64,000 nucleotides of DNA from Petaurus breviceps papuanus (GCA_028583685.1 JAMXIF010001194.1:7162488-7226487); one strand, 5' to 3'. Shown: positions 21,931-34,299, counted from the stretch's first letter. Notes: generated by a model not told the origin, from the sequence alone. Translations and numbers: made by a program.

Positions 21931-22634
21931 GCATATTTTTCATAAAAAGATAGGCCGTTGTTTCTGGGAAAAGTTGGGTGGATCATTAAAAGGGCCTTAT
22001 AATTTTCTGAAGGCAAGCCAATCCACTCTTCTCCTGTTTAATTCTGAGCCCAACTTGCTGACCATATGTACTGTCTGTCCCGCATTTGCCTGCTGATGGA
22101 TGGGCTCTGGTAGGTCCTAACAGACTGAAAAAAATTAAAGTGATAGGCCCAATGACAGACCATATGTTTGTTGTCTAAGGATCAACCAAGTAAGCACAGA
22201 GAGCCTCATCACCAGAAGGTTGGCCACCAGGAGATAGATTTTCTTGGCCACAATGGTTCTGAAAATCTCCTAGTAAGGCACATAGAGGCTGCAGTCTGTA
22301 TTAGGGGAGGGATCCCCTGCAGTGGTGAGATCTCTAGGCTTTTGAAGAAATGAGGATGTAAGAAAAGAAAAAGGACAAGATGATATGTGTGCATTTGAAT
22401 CATAGAAAATGAAAATGCAGATGTGTTTGAGTTTCCTTAAGAAACTGTAGGGAATGCTTTCCAATCATAGCACTCTGCCTTCTTTGCTTTATTCCTATAA
22501 ATGTTTCACTGTGGCATCCTTACCACAGATTTGAAAAGATGCAACTGCCAAGAACACCCATGGTGTTGGGTATGTTCCAAGAGCAGATGAAGGAGGACTG
22601 TGAAGATAAGAACAAAATATCAAGTTAGGCCTGA
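21931..22634. other. Unassigned stretch, possibly an unknown repeat
   Basis: 22110-22340 contains a GGGAGGGATCCCCTGCAGTG segment and has the look of an interspersed repeat 3' end, but I cannot assign a family. Confidence 0.35.
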
Positions 22635-22683
22635 AACACACACACACACACACACACGTGTGTATTTGTGTGTGTGTGTGTAT
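22635..22683. repeat. (CA)n then (TG)n, inverted microsatellite
   Basis: A CA run of about 11 units, then CGTGTGTATTTG and a TG run of about 9 units. The two halves are complementary, so the tract can fold into a hairpin with a short loop. Confidence 0.93.
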
Positions 22684-22689
22684 AGATTG

Positions 22690-23730
22690 GTATAAATCTA
22701 ACATTATTTCACAGAGACTATGTGTTGTGAAATTATGGCTTGAAAAAAATGAGCTGCTTCTCCCCACCTCCATGCTCAAGCTTTTCTGTTTTGTTTTACA
22801 AATAAAATGGATTTAGGAGAGGAGTGTTTTCCCTGGGGAAAAGGGGTGGGGAATGGGTGAAGAGAGAAGGATTTTAACATAATAACTATGAAAATACTTA
22901 AATTTTCTTGGGGCAAAAATAAATAATGTGTAATAGGACAGAATCTAACACTTGTCAGTCCCTGAAAAGGGTGAGTTTCACCCAAGTTCTACTCAGAAAT
23001 CTCAATCGGAGTTTTCTGTAGGTCATTTTTTATGCCAAAGTTTTTGTGTGTGAAAACAGGCAACCTTGTATAAACGGCATATGTGAAAAACGCAGAAGGT
23101 CTTTCAGTGGAGTAAACTCAGAAAGGGCACAAGTGTCTAGTTAGAGGAAGATCCTAAGGGGAAACCTAAAATAGAAGGCTAGAAGAAAAAAAATTAGCTT
23201 TCAGTGTATTTATTAAAAGAATGCTAACATCACTGAGGGAGCAGACAGCAGGTGTCCAGGCCAAGGCAGCAGAATTCTATATGTGAAACAACAAAGAAAA
23301 CCTTCAGATGAAGAGTTTGTAAGCTATGGGGGTGCTTCTGAATATCCCAAAGAGTCTATGGTTGATTTCCAATCAAAATAAATGCATAGGATAATCTTAG
23401 ATTGAATAATTAAGACTCCAAATCACTCAGGATACCAATGGTATTTATTTTATCTTTCTCAGTATTAGTCTACGGCTATCTCAACATTTTCAGTAGAAAA
23501 CTACAGATATCACTCTCCAATGGTAGCTTTCAGAATGAGTTAGATGAAATCAACAAATGCTTGCTAAGTATCTTCTGTGGTCATGGTGCTATAAATTTGT
23601 ATTATGTGATAAAGATTTTATGGAAATATTAGATGCACTCCTCATTCTGTTGTGCTAACATCTGTGAATTTTTCCCACTTTGCATTTGGCAAGAACAGAA
23701 GATAATGGATTTAGGAATGACTGGGATAGA
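22690..23730. other. Unassigned stretch
   Basis: About 1 kb, AT-rich, with no repeat family or exon recognised. Confidence 0.4.
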
Positions 23731-23734
23731 TCCT

Positions 23735-23930
23735 GCCATTGACATTGGCTTCATGACCATAAGCAAGACACCTAACCTTTCTAAGCCTGTTTGTTCATCT
23801 GTAATACAAGATAATAACATCTGTAGGACTTACTTCATAGGATTGTTTTGAGAACAAATGGCATGAAGTATGTAAATCACTTTGCAAATATTAAAGGATC
23901 ATATAAATGCCAATTATCACTATTGCAATA
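23735..23930 (+). mobile_element. MIR CORE-SINE
   Basis: Sense copy: TTCATGACCATAAGCAAGAC, CCTGTTTGTTCATCTGTAAT, TAGGATTGTTTTGAGAACAA and tail CACTTTGCAAATATTAAAGG. Confidence 0.8.
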
Positions 23931-24344
23931 TTTTATAGAATTTCCTTACTTTATATTTTCTGACTATGAAATTCTTTTATCTGCAGCATGCATCCATTTA
24001 ATGCTTGGGTCTCACATAAATAATATCTTTCCTTCATCTTCTTTTTTTATTGGTTGTAGGTCAAGAAATCTAGGAAATATGATTGACTTGTTTTACATTT
24101 AAATCTGACACAGACCTAATGAGTTTCAGAATTCATTGTTGAGCCAGTACTACTTGCCTCCTTATAAAAGAGCCAGACCACTGGTTTAATTCTTTAACCT
24201 CTAGATGGACTTTTTTGGTTCTATAGTATCCATTGGATTAGTTGAGTGGTTGCACTTTTGTCCATCAGCCTTCCTACATTATCTGCCATGACTGACATAA
24301 GGAATGAAAGATATGGATATAGGCATGTTCTATATCAACCAATG

Positions 24345-24560
24345 AATTAACAAATATTTATTGTATACAAACTATAGTTGCAACCATATGTGTGGTGCTG
24401 TAGAGGATATGGAAAGTGTTCAAGAGATGGTCTTTGTCCTCGAAAATCTTATCATTAAAATGAAATCCAACAACTAAATTAAATAAATGTTGATTAAGTT
24501 GCCAACCATGTGCAAGACACTCTTCTAGGTGTTAGGAATACATAGTGAAAAATACATTAA
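24345..24560 (-). mobile_element. Two L2-like 3'-end fragments in tandem
   Basis: First copy 24345-24470: TTAACAAATATTTATTGTAT, GTGGTGCTGTAGAGGATATG. Second copy 24478-24560: TAAATGTTGATTAAGTTGCC, CATGTGCAAGACACTCTTCT. Both are antisense L2 3' ends. They could be one duplicated copy or two insertions. Confidence 0.65.
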
Positions 24561-24684
24561 ATTTTACTGGATACAAGATAATAATAATATACACAAACAA
24601 TAGTGAGACTTTATATGATAAAATGATATGTTGGTTACAGTTATAGGAGTTTAGTTTCCAGAGATCAAATACTTGTGTTTAGCC

Positions 24685-25430
24685 TTTATAACTATTCCCA
24701 ATCTGGCCCTAACTCAACTTTCCAGCATTGCTGGTCATTTCTCTCTATCCCGTATTTTGTGATCCAATCAAATTGACCTTCTCTGTCTTCCTCACACACA
24801 ATAAGATATTTCTTGTCACTGTCCCTTTCTCTGATCTTCCCCCTTCTTGGAATGAATTTCTTCCTATCTTCTTCCTCATAGAATGACTCTTTTCCTTCAA
24901 GATACAGCTTCAGTACCTCTTTTCCATGAGACATTTCCCTATTCCTGAACCTCTCCTTAGTGATCTCTCTCTCAGCCTGTCTTTATTCAGGGGTTACTGG
25001 AGTCTGCTCAGCTTGTTAAATTTTCAGTGTGAGCATTTACACCTGAGAATTAGGCAAACACTATGACTCAAGGTCTGCTTTATTGTTTTGTTGATTATTT
25101 AGACTTAAGAAATTGATGTAGAAAGTGTTAATATTTCAGATTAAACTTAAAACTAAGTCAAAGGAATTTTTTTTTTTTGCCCAGAAAGCTGGCCATTAAA
25201 CATTTACCAGCATATCACTACCTTTAATTAACTTCTATGTGTTTATTCTTAAATTTATGCTGTATATACTCATGGATATACTTGTGGTTTTACCCATTAG
25301 AAGATCAGCTTCCTGTAAATAGAGATTTCTTCTTTCTGTGTTTTTATATTTCTAGTGCCTAGCATAGTGCCTAATACATTCCAGGTCCTTAATGAATATT
25401 AGCATTCCTTGTTTGGTTGAATGATTATAT
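24685..25430 (+). mobile_element. L2 LINE 3' region, interrupted
   Basis: Sense relic: CCCAATCTGGCCCTAACTCA, CCCCTTCTTGGAATGAATTT, CCTTCAAGATACAGCTTCAG, and after about 230 bases of other sequence (about 24985-25215) the terminal part GTGCCTAGCATAGTGCCTAA. The frame 24692-24934 on the opposite strand is only a shadow. Confidence 0.75.
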
Positions 25431-25439
25431 ACTTTTTAA

Positions 25440-25800
25440 AAAGGGCTGCTCGGAATATGGCACTTCAAAGATTTTATTACTTGCCTCCAGGGCATAAAAC
25501 ATCTAATTTGATTTGATATTCTAATACTGAGCCTGGGTTTACACTGTTCCATGCACACTTTGTTACCCCCTTTTTAAAGGGGTAAAGGTTAAGGGGGAAA
25601 TCTATGTCCTGGGGACAATTTTTCCTCCTGCTGATTAGGACTTGTCAATATTGGACTGAAGTCGCTTTCATACTGCTCCAATATGTTGCATTACCTAGAC
25701 TAAACACATAGATTTCACACCTCAACAGCTGTATTTATAAAGACAGTTAATGCTATTGCACTGACATGATCAAAATTTACCTTTTCTTTCATAAATGACC
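25440..25800. other. Repeat-free block, candidate conserved non-coding element
   Basis: Compact sequence without repeats or a long frame, containing a near-palindrome TACCCCCTTTTTAAAGGGGT (about 25564-25583) and AT-rich factor-site-like segments such as AGCTGTATTTATAAAGAC. Confidence 0.38.
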
Positions 25801-26235
25801 ATTTTAACTCCTTTTCTACTTATTAATTACCCTCTGTTGTCCAGTCCCTGCCATTTGTCCAACATGATCTTCACTTTGAACCCATTTCTCAGAAAAACCT
25901 AGTATTTGCCACTGATGGCTCAAAAGCCAGATCTGAAGGCTAGACACATATCTTATATGTATCTAAAACAGATATTGATGGTGTCTTCTTGTTCTTTAAG
26001 GATAGATGGCTTCCCCACAGTAATCCCATAGACAAGGTAAGGGTTTAGCTCCTTTAGTGATTGCTTCTTAAGGGAACAATGCAGGGAAGAGGGGAAGGGG
26101 CAGGGGAGTTGCAATAATCTTTCCCTTCAGAAAACTTAAGATTACAAAAGTCTATAATTATCACTTCACACAAATTTTATGTGATAACCTAAGTTAGGGA
26201 CTGAGTAAAACACTAGATATTTAGTTTCACTGGTT
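25801..26235. other. Unassigned stretch
   Basis: No repeat or exon recognised. A GGGGAAGGGGCAGGGG run lies near 26092. Confidence 0.4.
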
Positions 26236-26239
26236 AAGG

Positions 26240-26372
26240 AAAGCTCCAGGTAAGGGAACTCCCTCTACCAATGCAGATTGGCACCTTCTTTGCAACTGAC
26301 AGCATTAGTAAGATGTCTAGGACACTGAGACACTGAGTGACTTCCTGCTGTCACACAGCTAGTATGTATACC
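26240..26372 (-). mobile_element. CORE-SINE, 'accaatgca'-tail variant, truncated
   Basis: GGGAACTCCCTCTACCAATG, CAGATTGGCACCTTCTTTGC and TGCTGTCACACAGCTAGTAT. Antisense. The tRNA-like head is missing. Confidence 0.78.
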
Positions 26373-26475
26373 TCAATATAAAAAAAATTATAAGCAGTAA
26401 TTTAGGTGATTCCTTGATTTCCTTGAGTTTACTCTTTTTCGCCACTTAAAACATCCCTCCAAATAAGTATAAAAT

Positions 26476-26595
26476 ATTCTATTGAGAGATATGTGATCAA
26501 TTGTATATAATATTGATAAATATTCTATTAATAGATAAACATTCAATTGGTAGATATGATTCTATTGATGGATATGTGATCAATTATATAATAGA
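26476..26595. repeat. Degenerate direct repeat, about 83-base period
   Basis: ATTCTATTGAGAGATATGTG followed by ATCAATTGTATATAA at 26476 recurs as ATTCTATTGATGGATATGTG plus ATCAATTATATAA at 26559. Two AT-rich units. Confidence 0.7.
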
Positions 26596-26599
26596 TATA

Positions 26600-27775
26600 G
26601 TCAATTTAAAGGTATTTTCAAAAATCATTGAGGATAAAAGACTTTTTTTGTATCACTTTGACAAGCTTAGTGTTCCTTTGATGAGCTGAAAGAAAAGTTG
26701 CCATCATTTAAACAAACCATCATGTTTTGAACAGAAGGGTCAACACAAGCATGATTTGGTAAACTGTTACTCACTATCTGATATTAGGTTATTGGTGAAC
26801 ATGTATTTCACTCCAAAGGCAAAGTAGCTGACAGACCTTTTTTTTTTTAATCTAGCAGCCCCAAAATGGTTTGGCAGGCCAAATTTCCCCCAGGCCTTCC
26901 TATACTCTACTTACTATGTTTATAACTGGTGCCTCTGATGACTGTGGGCATCATTAGCCTCAATAAGTGTAGTACCATCATGGGGAGTCATCTTAACTTT
27001 TCCACAGTCTGATTTCTCTCAGGCCCATGACTTGTAGGGATGTGCTAATTTATGTGGCTTCATTAAAGCCCTGCATCTGGCAATTACTGCCCTGTCTTAA
27101 GTTACCTCCCTGTGAGAACACAGAAAGGGCCAGTGACCACCATGTCAATTACCAAGTCCCACTCTCCTTCCTCAACTTCTAGGCCAAGCTTCAGACCACT
27201 AACATGCTCCACTAAAAATCAGTTTATCAGCCTGTTTGCACATTCACTTGGCTTCCCAAGTGTGTTCCTCCTATACCTTTTGGGAAAGAAGGAAGAAAAG
27301 GAAGAGAGAAGCCATGCAGGTGCCAGCTCGGAAGGAGCAACTGATTTGTTGCAGACACCACCTACCTTCCTTGAAAATTAAAACAGCTCACTGACAAAGT
27401 GGCAATTGGTCAGGACATCAGGAGGGCTAAAATAAACAAAAAAAATTAATTTCAAACTGTGAAACTCAGCTAGCGTGAGCTAATAGTCTCACACTAAACT
27501 CACAGTACTCACCTCCTGATAGACTCAAGGAAGCCCCATTTTTAATAGGGAGAGAGCTCTCTCAAGGCATCTGTCTCATCCCCTAGTTCCATCATTCTCA
27601 CAGCCTCACCTAAATGTCACCACAGTTACCCTGAAGGAGAGCTTGTACATTCCTCCCCTTCTGACAACCAGTACCTCCCATCCACTATGGACAACCTCAC
27701 ACCCTTTACACCCCACCTACCAGCTTCCTTAATGGTTTGGATACAGTAATTAACCACATAACCCCCCCAAAAAAA
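26600..27775. other. Unassigned stretch
   Basis: About 1.2 kb with no repeat family recognised. The 89-codon frame at 27112-27381 is Ser/Thr-rich with a KKEEKEE run. It shows no domain and is probably chance. Confidence 0.4.
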
Positions 27776-27779
27776 ATGC

Positions 27780-27995
27780 TAAACGGCCAGCCTCTAATTT
27801 GTATATTTTCCACAGAGGTTTCAGTGTCTCGTGAAATTTATTGCAACAGTAAAGTCACCTTTTAAATTATGGAGCGTGATCCTGGTATGCTGGTAAAAAT
27901 GTTCACCCATTGTAATTTTATGCACTAGTCATAAATATGAAAAATGCATTTTGGGGGTGTTTAACATTAAAAATAATGTTTGAAAAAATAAATTT
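27780..27995. other. Repeat-free block, conserved-element candidate
   Basis: Low-repeat sequence with AT-rich site-like content (AATTTATTGCAACAGTAAAG, CATAAATATGAAAAATGCAT). No coding frame. Confidence 0.3.
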
Positions 27996-28555
27996 TAAGA
28001 GAAATTTAGTGCTGTGGAAGAGTGCCATATTCTGAGCACCAAAGACAGAGATCCATTATCCAAAGAGGGTATTGGACGGATACCAATTTTTCATCTCACG
28101 TGGGTCAACACTCCCTCCTCCCGCCTCCCCATCATGACGATTAACCTTGGATTGGTTGGATTGAGGCTGGTGGCAGGTTCCACCTCTTGCTGCCAACTCT
28201 CAGGCATTCAGGGCTCCCCGCTTGCTGCTTTGTAAACTGTGGTGCTGGTTTATTTCAAGAACTGGCAGTCAGTTACAGGCAATTGGCAATGTTACAACAA
28301 ATCACCTCCCAGAGGGGACAAAAAAGTGCTACCAAGCAAGCTGGCATTCCTAAGAGCATTTCTTCTGGTCATGAAGGACAACAGTGTGTGTGCTCAGAAT
28401 CACCTGTGGAGTTAATTCAGTGACCAGTGGCAAGGCTAGGTTATAGACCTTTCTGACTCTCTAGATAGCAAGTAAATCAGAACTCAGCAAAGACAACCTG
28501 CCCAATGCAGCCTGAAATGCACTGAGCCAAACAAGAAGCAGGAAAGATTAAAGTA

Positions 28556-28805
28556 ATCATAGCATCGTAGCTATCAAGCTGGAAAGGACCTGAGACCATT
28601 CTGTCCAACTGCTCCATTTTGCAGACAGGGAGGTTAAGTGATTTACCCAAAGTCATCCTAGATGACCAGGTAGACTGTTGAATTTCTGGTATACTGTGTC
28701 CCAGACCATGGAGAATAATTTGAAATTCATTTCTGAAGATTCATTTGTCTGAGGTTTATTAAGGATTTGAACTTACATTTTCTGACTCTAGAACCCAAGC
28801 TCTTT
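28556..28805 (-). mobile_element. MIR3-like CORE-SINE, possibly split
   Basis: AATCATAGCATCGTAGCTAT, CAAGCTGGAAAGGACCTGAG, CATTTTGCAGACAGGGAGGT, then a degenerate stretch before ACTCTAGAACCCAAGCTCTT. Antisense. The middle may carry unrelated sequence. Confidence 0.7.
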
Positions 28806-28809
28806 TTAA

Positions 28810-29143
28810 TGTATGGAATGAGAAATTCATTTTCAGATACAATAAAGGTGTGAATAGATTTGTTTTGCCTCAGAGGAGAGCTTTATTGGAGGGAGGAGGG
28901 GAAATTTTGGGGGAGTGCGAGGGTAATACTAAGACTGCCTCTTCCTCCACACAGAAAAAAAGAATACAAAAAAGAAATAAAAGAGCATTAAGGAAAATGT
29001 TTTAAATATATAGAAGAGAAAAGAAGGAAGTTCAGGACAATTTCAATATTGCTATGTTAAATTTCTCATATATTTAAAAACAAACTGCATATAATAGAGA
29101 TTTGAGTCTCTATATACAATGCCTTTATGCTTTTATTTAGTCA

Positions 29144-29190
<47 letters not shown>

Positions 29191-29945
29191 TAATTTGCTG
29201 TTCAGGTATGGGTCAAATTGGATTTCCTCTGAGGCTCTATCCAATACTGATATTCTCTGATTCTATAATTCCTTAGTTATGAGGGTTAAGAAAGACTATA
29301 AAGGATTGGATTTTCCTAGTTTGGTGTGCAATTCATCTCTTAGGTTGCCCTCAAGATGAGAATCAAAGTGGAACTGGATTGTCCCCAAATTCTAACCACA
29401 TGGGAACTTGACAGGCAGCCCATTTATGAAAGCCAAGATCTAGGGTCATTTAGCAAGAGTCAGAGCCAAGTAAGATTGAGAGCTAGGTTTGTCCACTGCC
29501 TCCCTGGCCAAATGAGCAGTGCAAAGGACTTATGAGAATGTTCCCAAGCCAGATCTCAAGCTTTTTTAGGCTGAGGATCCCAGATGATCACGAGCACTAG
29601 GGAGGATGTGGTGTACTGGGCTTCAGAGGGTTGTTATGCAAGATAAATGACTAGTTTCTGCTGTTTCTCAAGGGGATCTTGAAATGGTCCTTAAAGGTTT
29701 TCCTCACGTTAGTCACTAGAGGAAACTTGGCTCAATTGGGAACATTAGAGTTTTTTTTTAATTCAATATTTAATAAGAAATGATACTGAATATCAGTGCT
29801 AAGTATTTAAACTTGCTTCATTACTATTTACATTGAAATGAATCTCAACTCACAAAGTATAATGCTGATTCATTAATTTCCTCTAAGTTGCCATCAGAAT
29901 TCTTTATTCGTTGAGTTTCTTTCACTCTTCCTGTGTGATCAATTG
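28810..29945. other. Unassigned stretch around a (TA)n
   Basis: No interspersed repeat recognised apart from the TA microsatellite at 29148-29188. Confidence 0.4.
29148..29188. repeat. (TA)n microsatellite
   Basis: About 20 uninterrupted TA units. Confidence 0.97.
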
Positions 29946-30150
29946 AGAGTACTACACGGAGGAAAGAGCATGCACGTTGGTGTCTGAGGTCCTGTGTTGG
30001 ATTACTCATTCTACTATTTACTTTTTGTATATTCCTAAGTACGTCATTTCACCTATTTAGTTCTCAGTTCTTCATTTGTAAAATGAGGGGGTTAGATTCC
30101 AGGGCTTTCCTTAAAGGTCCCTTCCAACTGTAACACATGATCCTATGAAT
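29945..30150 (+). mobile_element. MIR3-like CORE-SINE
   Basis: Sense copy: GAGGAAAGAGCATGCACGTT, CAGTTCTTCATTTGTAAAAT, GAGGGGGTTAGATTCCAGGG and tail AAGGTCCCTTCCAACTGTAA. Confidence 0.82.
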
Positions 30151-30380
30151 CTGGGGTCTGGTGCTACCACCACAGAACTGAAGTGGTCAAACTCAAGTGT
30201 GAATGATGGTGCAGTCATTTATGTCTGACACAAACTCCTTTGCCTCATTCTCAATACCTAGTGAGACCAAGTGCCTCCCTGAAATCTAATGACACTTGAA
30301 TAGCAAAAATGGATACTTCTCCTTTGCCATAATGAGTACGAAAAAAATGATGCCACGATTAAAGCCACAGGATTCATGTA

Positions 30381-30470
30381 AGATATATATGTGTATGTCA
30401 ATCCATATAGGTAAGACATATATGTGTATATGTATACACATATGGGTATTTATATATGATTATATAAAAA
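30381..30470. repeat. Degenerate (TATATGTG)n tract
   Basis: Imperfect TATATGTGTATG units with a TATGTATACACATA palindrome near 30428. Confidence 0.8.
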
Positions 30471-30474
30471 TCCG

Positions 30475-31225
30475 TGCTAGATGTAGGGAAAAATTGACAG
30501 AAGCAACTCCCCAAACAAACAAACTACAAAAATAATCCTCTCATGTCTTACCCAAAATAAAGGTAGACAGAAATCAATCTTACCTAACCTAAGGAGCCTC
30601 CTCCATAATACTGGCCCAAAATACCCATGGCAACTGGAATAGTCATTCGTCAGAGAAATATGGGCAGCTGGGAGAAATTGAAGACAATTGCCCAACTTGA
30701 GAAATACATACCTATACTTACTTTCTGCACCCCTCTCATCCAATCTGAAAAATCTTTGCAATTCTTTAAAGTTATTCTGTCGTGGTGCATCTGGAAAGAG
30801 ATGCATGGGGAAAGCTTAACTACCTCAAATAAACCTCCCTGTCCTGACTGCCCTCCTTGCTCCTAGAAAAGGGCTCCCTTCCCACTCATCTTGAAAATTA
30901 ACAAGCTGGTGCTCCCTAAAGTCATAAACAATGATTTTCCCCAATACAATAGAGAGATACCAGGTTATTCTCCCTGATTAAGCCTTTGACAGGCTGGCAT
31001 CTTTGCAAGGAGCATCACGCCAAGATTTATTAGTAAATTGGGCCAACAAAGTTTTCTTACCTACAGATGCCCTAGCTCAGCAATCCCCTTTGGTAGTTTG
31101 AAGTGAACACTTCAGCATGTCATGCATGGAGGTACCAAGAACAATAATTAGGCTAATATTGAGTATCATAAAGGAGTAAGTGTAGAGTAGTAATCTGTAG
31201 AGATTATTAAGTGGAAATAGGAAAC
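30475..31225. other. Unassigned stretch
   Basis: Overlapping frames on both strands (109 codons minus at 30477-30806; 79 codons plus at 30627-30866) have no recognisable domain. No repeat family seen. Confidence 0.4.
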
Positions 31226-31229
31226 TTTA

Positions 31230-31680
31230 ATAATTAATTCTTAAAATCATCCCAAGCAGGCCCTGGAACTCCTTACCCACACAGACACTGCAATTAGGGT
31301 AACGTGACAAGCTCATTTCAAATGGAACCGGAATTCTTCAATGTGCTTATTTAATAGACCTGAAACATGTTAGAAGGAAAGATTTCATTACCACATCTTT
31401 CCAATTTGAATGAAGTCAGAAATCCAAGATCTGCTGGCTGCCTTTCGAATGATTCTAAAATGTGGCCAGGACCAGAGCTGAAGGAAGAGATAGTCAGGAA
31501 AACTTGATGTCTAAATACCACGTGAACAACTCCACTGACATGTCTCTCTTCTGACAAGGGAGCACTTTAATTTTACATTAGTCAAATGTATATCTTTCAT
31601 AAATTAGCCTTCATAAGGAAGCCAAACATTTTATGCAAATGGGAAGGCTTGTGATAATCCCTTAATTATGCTATTAACTC
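31230..31680. other. Repeat-free block, candidate conserved non-coding element
   Basis: Compact low-repeat sequence ending in AT-rich site-like segments (CATTTTATGCAAATGGGAAG, which holds an ATGCAAAT octamer motif, and CCCTTAATTATGCTATTAAC). No long frame. Confidence 0.4.
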
Positions 31681-31684
31681 TTGA

Positions 31685-32285
31685 TGGTTTAGATAGTTAT
31701 TCATAGGATTGAGAGCTGAAAAGGACCTTGGGGGTCCAAATCCCTCCTTTTCTTAGTAGAGAATGGTGGCCCCAAAAAACTGTGACTTGCCCAATATCAC
31801 ACAGGTAATAAGTAGCATCATAGGGTCCTTAGAGGCCATCTAGTCTGAACCCTTCAGTTTATGTATTAGGAAAACAAGGCCTAGACAAGGTAAGGTGACC
31901 CAGGTGATAAGTAGTATCATAAGATTTGGAAGTTAAAGGGAACTTAGAGGTCGTCTGGCTCAACCTGCTCATTTTACACATGAAAAAAAAAATTGGATCA
32001 TAGAAATGTTAGATGATTTCCTCAAGATTCTACTGCTCAGATTCAAATGCAGGTTTTCTGTCTCCAACTCCTGTGTTACATCACAGATGTATCATCCAGG
32101 GTGCCTAGAAGTAACTTAGATGTCATCTTATAAGACTTTTCCTTTTGCAGATGAGGAAACTGAGTCTCAGAGAAATGACTTGTCCAGTGCTCGAAAGGCA
32201 GTAAGTTACAAAAGTAGGATTTGGACCCAGGCCCTTTGACTCGAGGGCCAATATTCTTTCCAGTGTTACATATTGCCTCTTGCCA
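31685..32285 (-). mobile_element. Run of four MIR3-like SINE segments, same orientation
   Basis: Four antisense starts are visible: about 31690 (GAGAGCTGAAAAGGACCTTG), 31816 (CATCATAGGGTCCTTAGAGG), 31915 (ATCATAAGATTTGGAAGTTA) and 32095 (AAGTAACTTAGATGTCATCT). Copies two and three share GATAAGTAG(C/T)ATCATA-type joints, so part of the array may be a tandem duplication. The last copy is the most complete and ends at TTACATATTGCCTCT. Confidence 0.72.
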
Positions 32286-32289
32286 AGGA

Positions 32290-34295
32290 TTGATCTATGG
32301 TCAGGTGGCTTAGAAATGTGGGTCAATTCTGGGGGCCGTGCCACTAAGGCATGGATCTGAATAATGCTAATTGTGTACCACAAGTATTTCTGGTCATTTG
32401 TCCCTCTTTTGTGCAGTAGAGTTCTGCCTCCATCTGCTATACAGTGAAAATAAAGGGGAAATGGGGAAAAGGACTATGACCAGGGATACATGAGAATAGA
32501 AGGGGAGAAAACAGCCCCATCTGGTGGACTTTACTGGTGATGGCCATAGAGAACTGGGACCCAGATATCAGGATAGCAGGCTCAGGATTCAACAAGGAGG
32601 AATGAGGTCTTAGAATCGAGAATGGTGTCCCTCCCAGTGAGTTACATCTTATGTTTTGGCAATATATGAATCCCAATCATTTAGACCAACTTAAGATGTA
32701 AACCTCTGAAACTTCTGGGCTTTTAGGGGCAACGTGAGGGGAGGCAGGAGAAGCATTTGTCTGTATACATTTGGGATCATTGAATCATTGAAAGAAAGAG
32801 GTTGTCTTTCCAAACAACAGGCTGTTGACCAAGCACTGAGGCTTGGACTTATTGGTTGAATAGAGAATATTGAGTCATGTTGCTAGAGTACCCCATGTGC
32901 TAGGTGCACCCCTGAAGAAAGATGCTGAGGGCAGAATCAGTGGGTGATGGATGGGAGTGGACACGGCCTCAGAATTGAATTGTGCCTCTGACCAGTTTTC
33001 TATCAGAATCATATTGTACCACCTATCTTGGCTGGTTCCTCCCAAATGTGGGCTGGATAAGATATAGAAACTTGTGTTTTAGGAACCTCAGATACCATCT
33101 AATCCACAGCAACTAACATGGTTTCTTATGGCAAGACTTCTAAAAACTATTTGCTGAAAGTATGAGTGGATGAATGAATGGTATTTCTCTGATCCTTTTT
33201 CAGAGCATGAGAACAGAAGTAAAATGATGAGGAAGAAATCTTAGGATTCTTTAGGTTTTCCTCCCTGGCTGAGGTTCAATACATCCATCTGTTCCCCTTC
33301 CCCTCCCCCCACTTGTAGAGATGAATTTCTTATAGGAGAAGACCTTCTATTACAAATGGCTGCCAAAGGAAACATTAACTTAGTTCATTGGTGAGCCAGA
33401 AGATTTTTGCTGAGAGACTTGAATCAAAAATGGGGGAAGGAGTTTGTGTTTGTAATCCTTTCTTTTCTCCACTGACAGGTTTAAAACTTGGGATCTCTTG
33501 CATTCTCTCTTCCTCTGCTCATTGTCTTCTGTCACCTGAGTAACACCTCTCTTCCTGCTGCCAAAATGGCTACTCTGCTGCTGGGTCAGACCAATTATTT
33601 CCTAAATGGTTTGCATTCACCTACACTTCAAATGCATGGCTTTGAGGGGAAAAATAACAGTGCCTCATACTCCGTCTGCTCCATAGATCCATTATATGAG
33701 TGACACATCAGTCTACTCAATTAAAGAGCCAGTGACTACAAAGGAACGGTATATCATTTGTATTACCTTTCTGCAGCAAACACTTTATTCAAATATCTGA
33801 CTCCAAGAGTCTTTTTCTGCTTAGCTAGTCGCTTTATCCCACCTTAAAAAAAAAAGAGAAAACCTTAACAATATTCTTTAAGTAAATCTTCCCATGACCC
33901 ACTCATATCAATATCTTTATAAAAGATGTTTTTGTAACAACCTCTCTCTTTTTTAGCTCCTGTTTTAAATAGATTCTCTAACTATACCTTTTGGTTGTGA
34001 TAGTTCCATGGAGAACCCTTGAGTGTCATTCCTGGACAAAACTGTAAAACAAACTAATTTAATCTTCGTGCTATCTCCCAATCCTTGGTGCTTTTCATTG
34101 CTGTTTCTCAACCTGGGTCTCTAACTGCTCTAGTTTCCCCTCCCCCATAAGACCACCAGCCTAGCAGTCATTCCACATTCCTCTTAGCACATCAAAACTG
34201 AACTGTCCTGTGTCTTCCTCATTAGATAACAAATAAGAGTCATGGGTTAATTAGGTAAAACTATTCCTTGCTAATATATGCTCCTTCCTAAGGTT
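32290..34295. other. Unassigned stretch
   Basis: About 2 kb with no well-supported repeat. A weak MIR3-like fragment may lie at 33075-33115 (GAACCTCAGATACCATCTAA). Frames up to 79 codons show no motif. Confidence 0.4.
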
Positions 34296-34299
34296 CATC

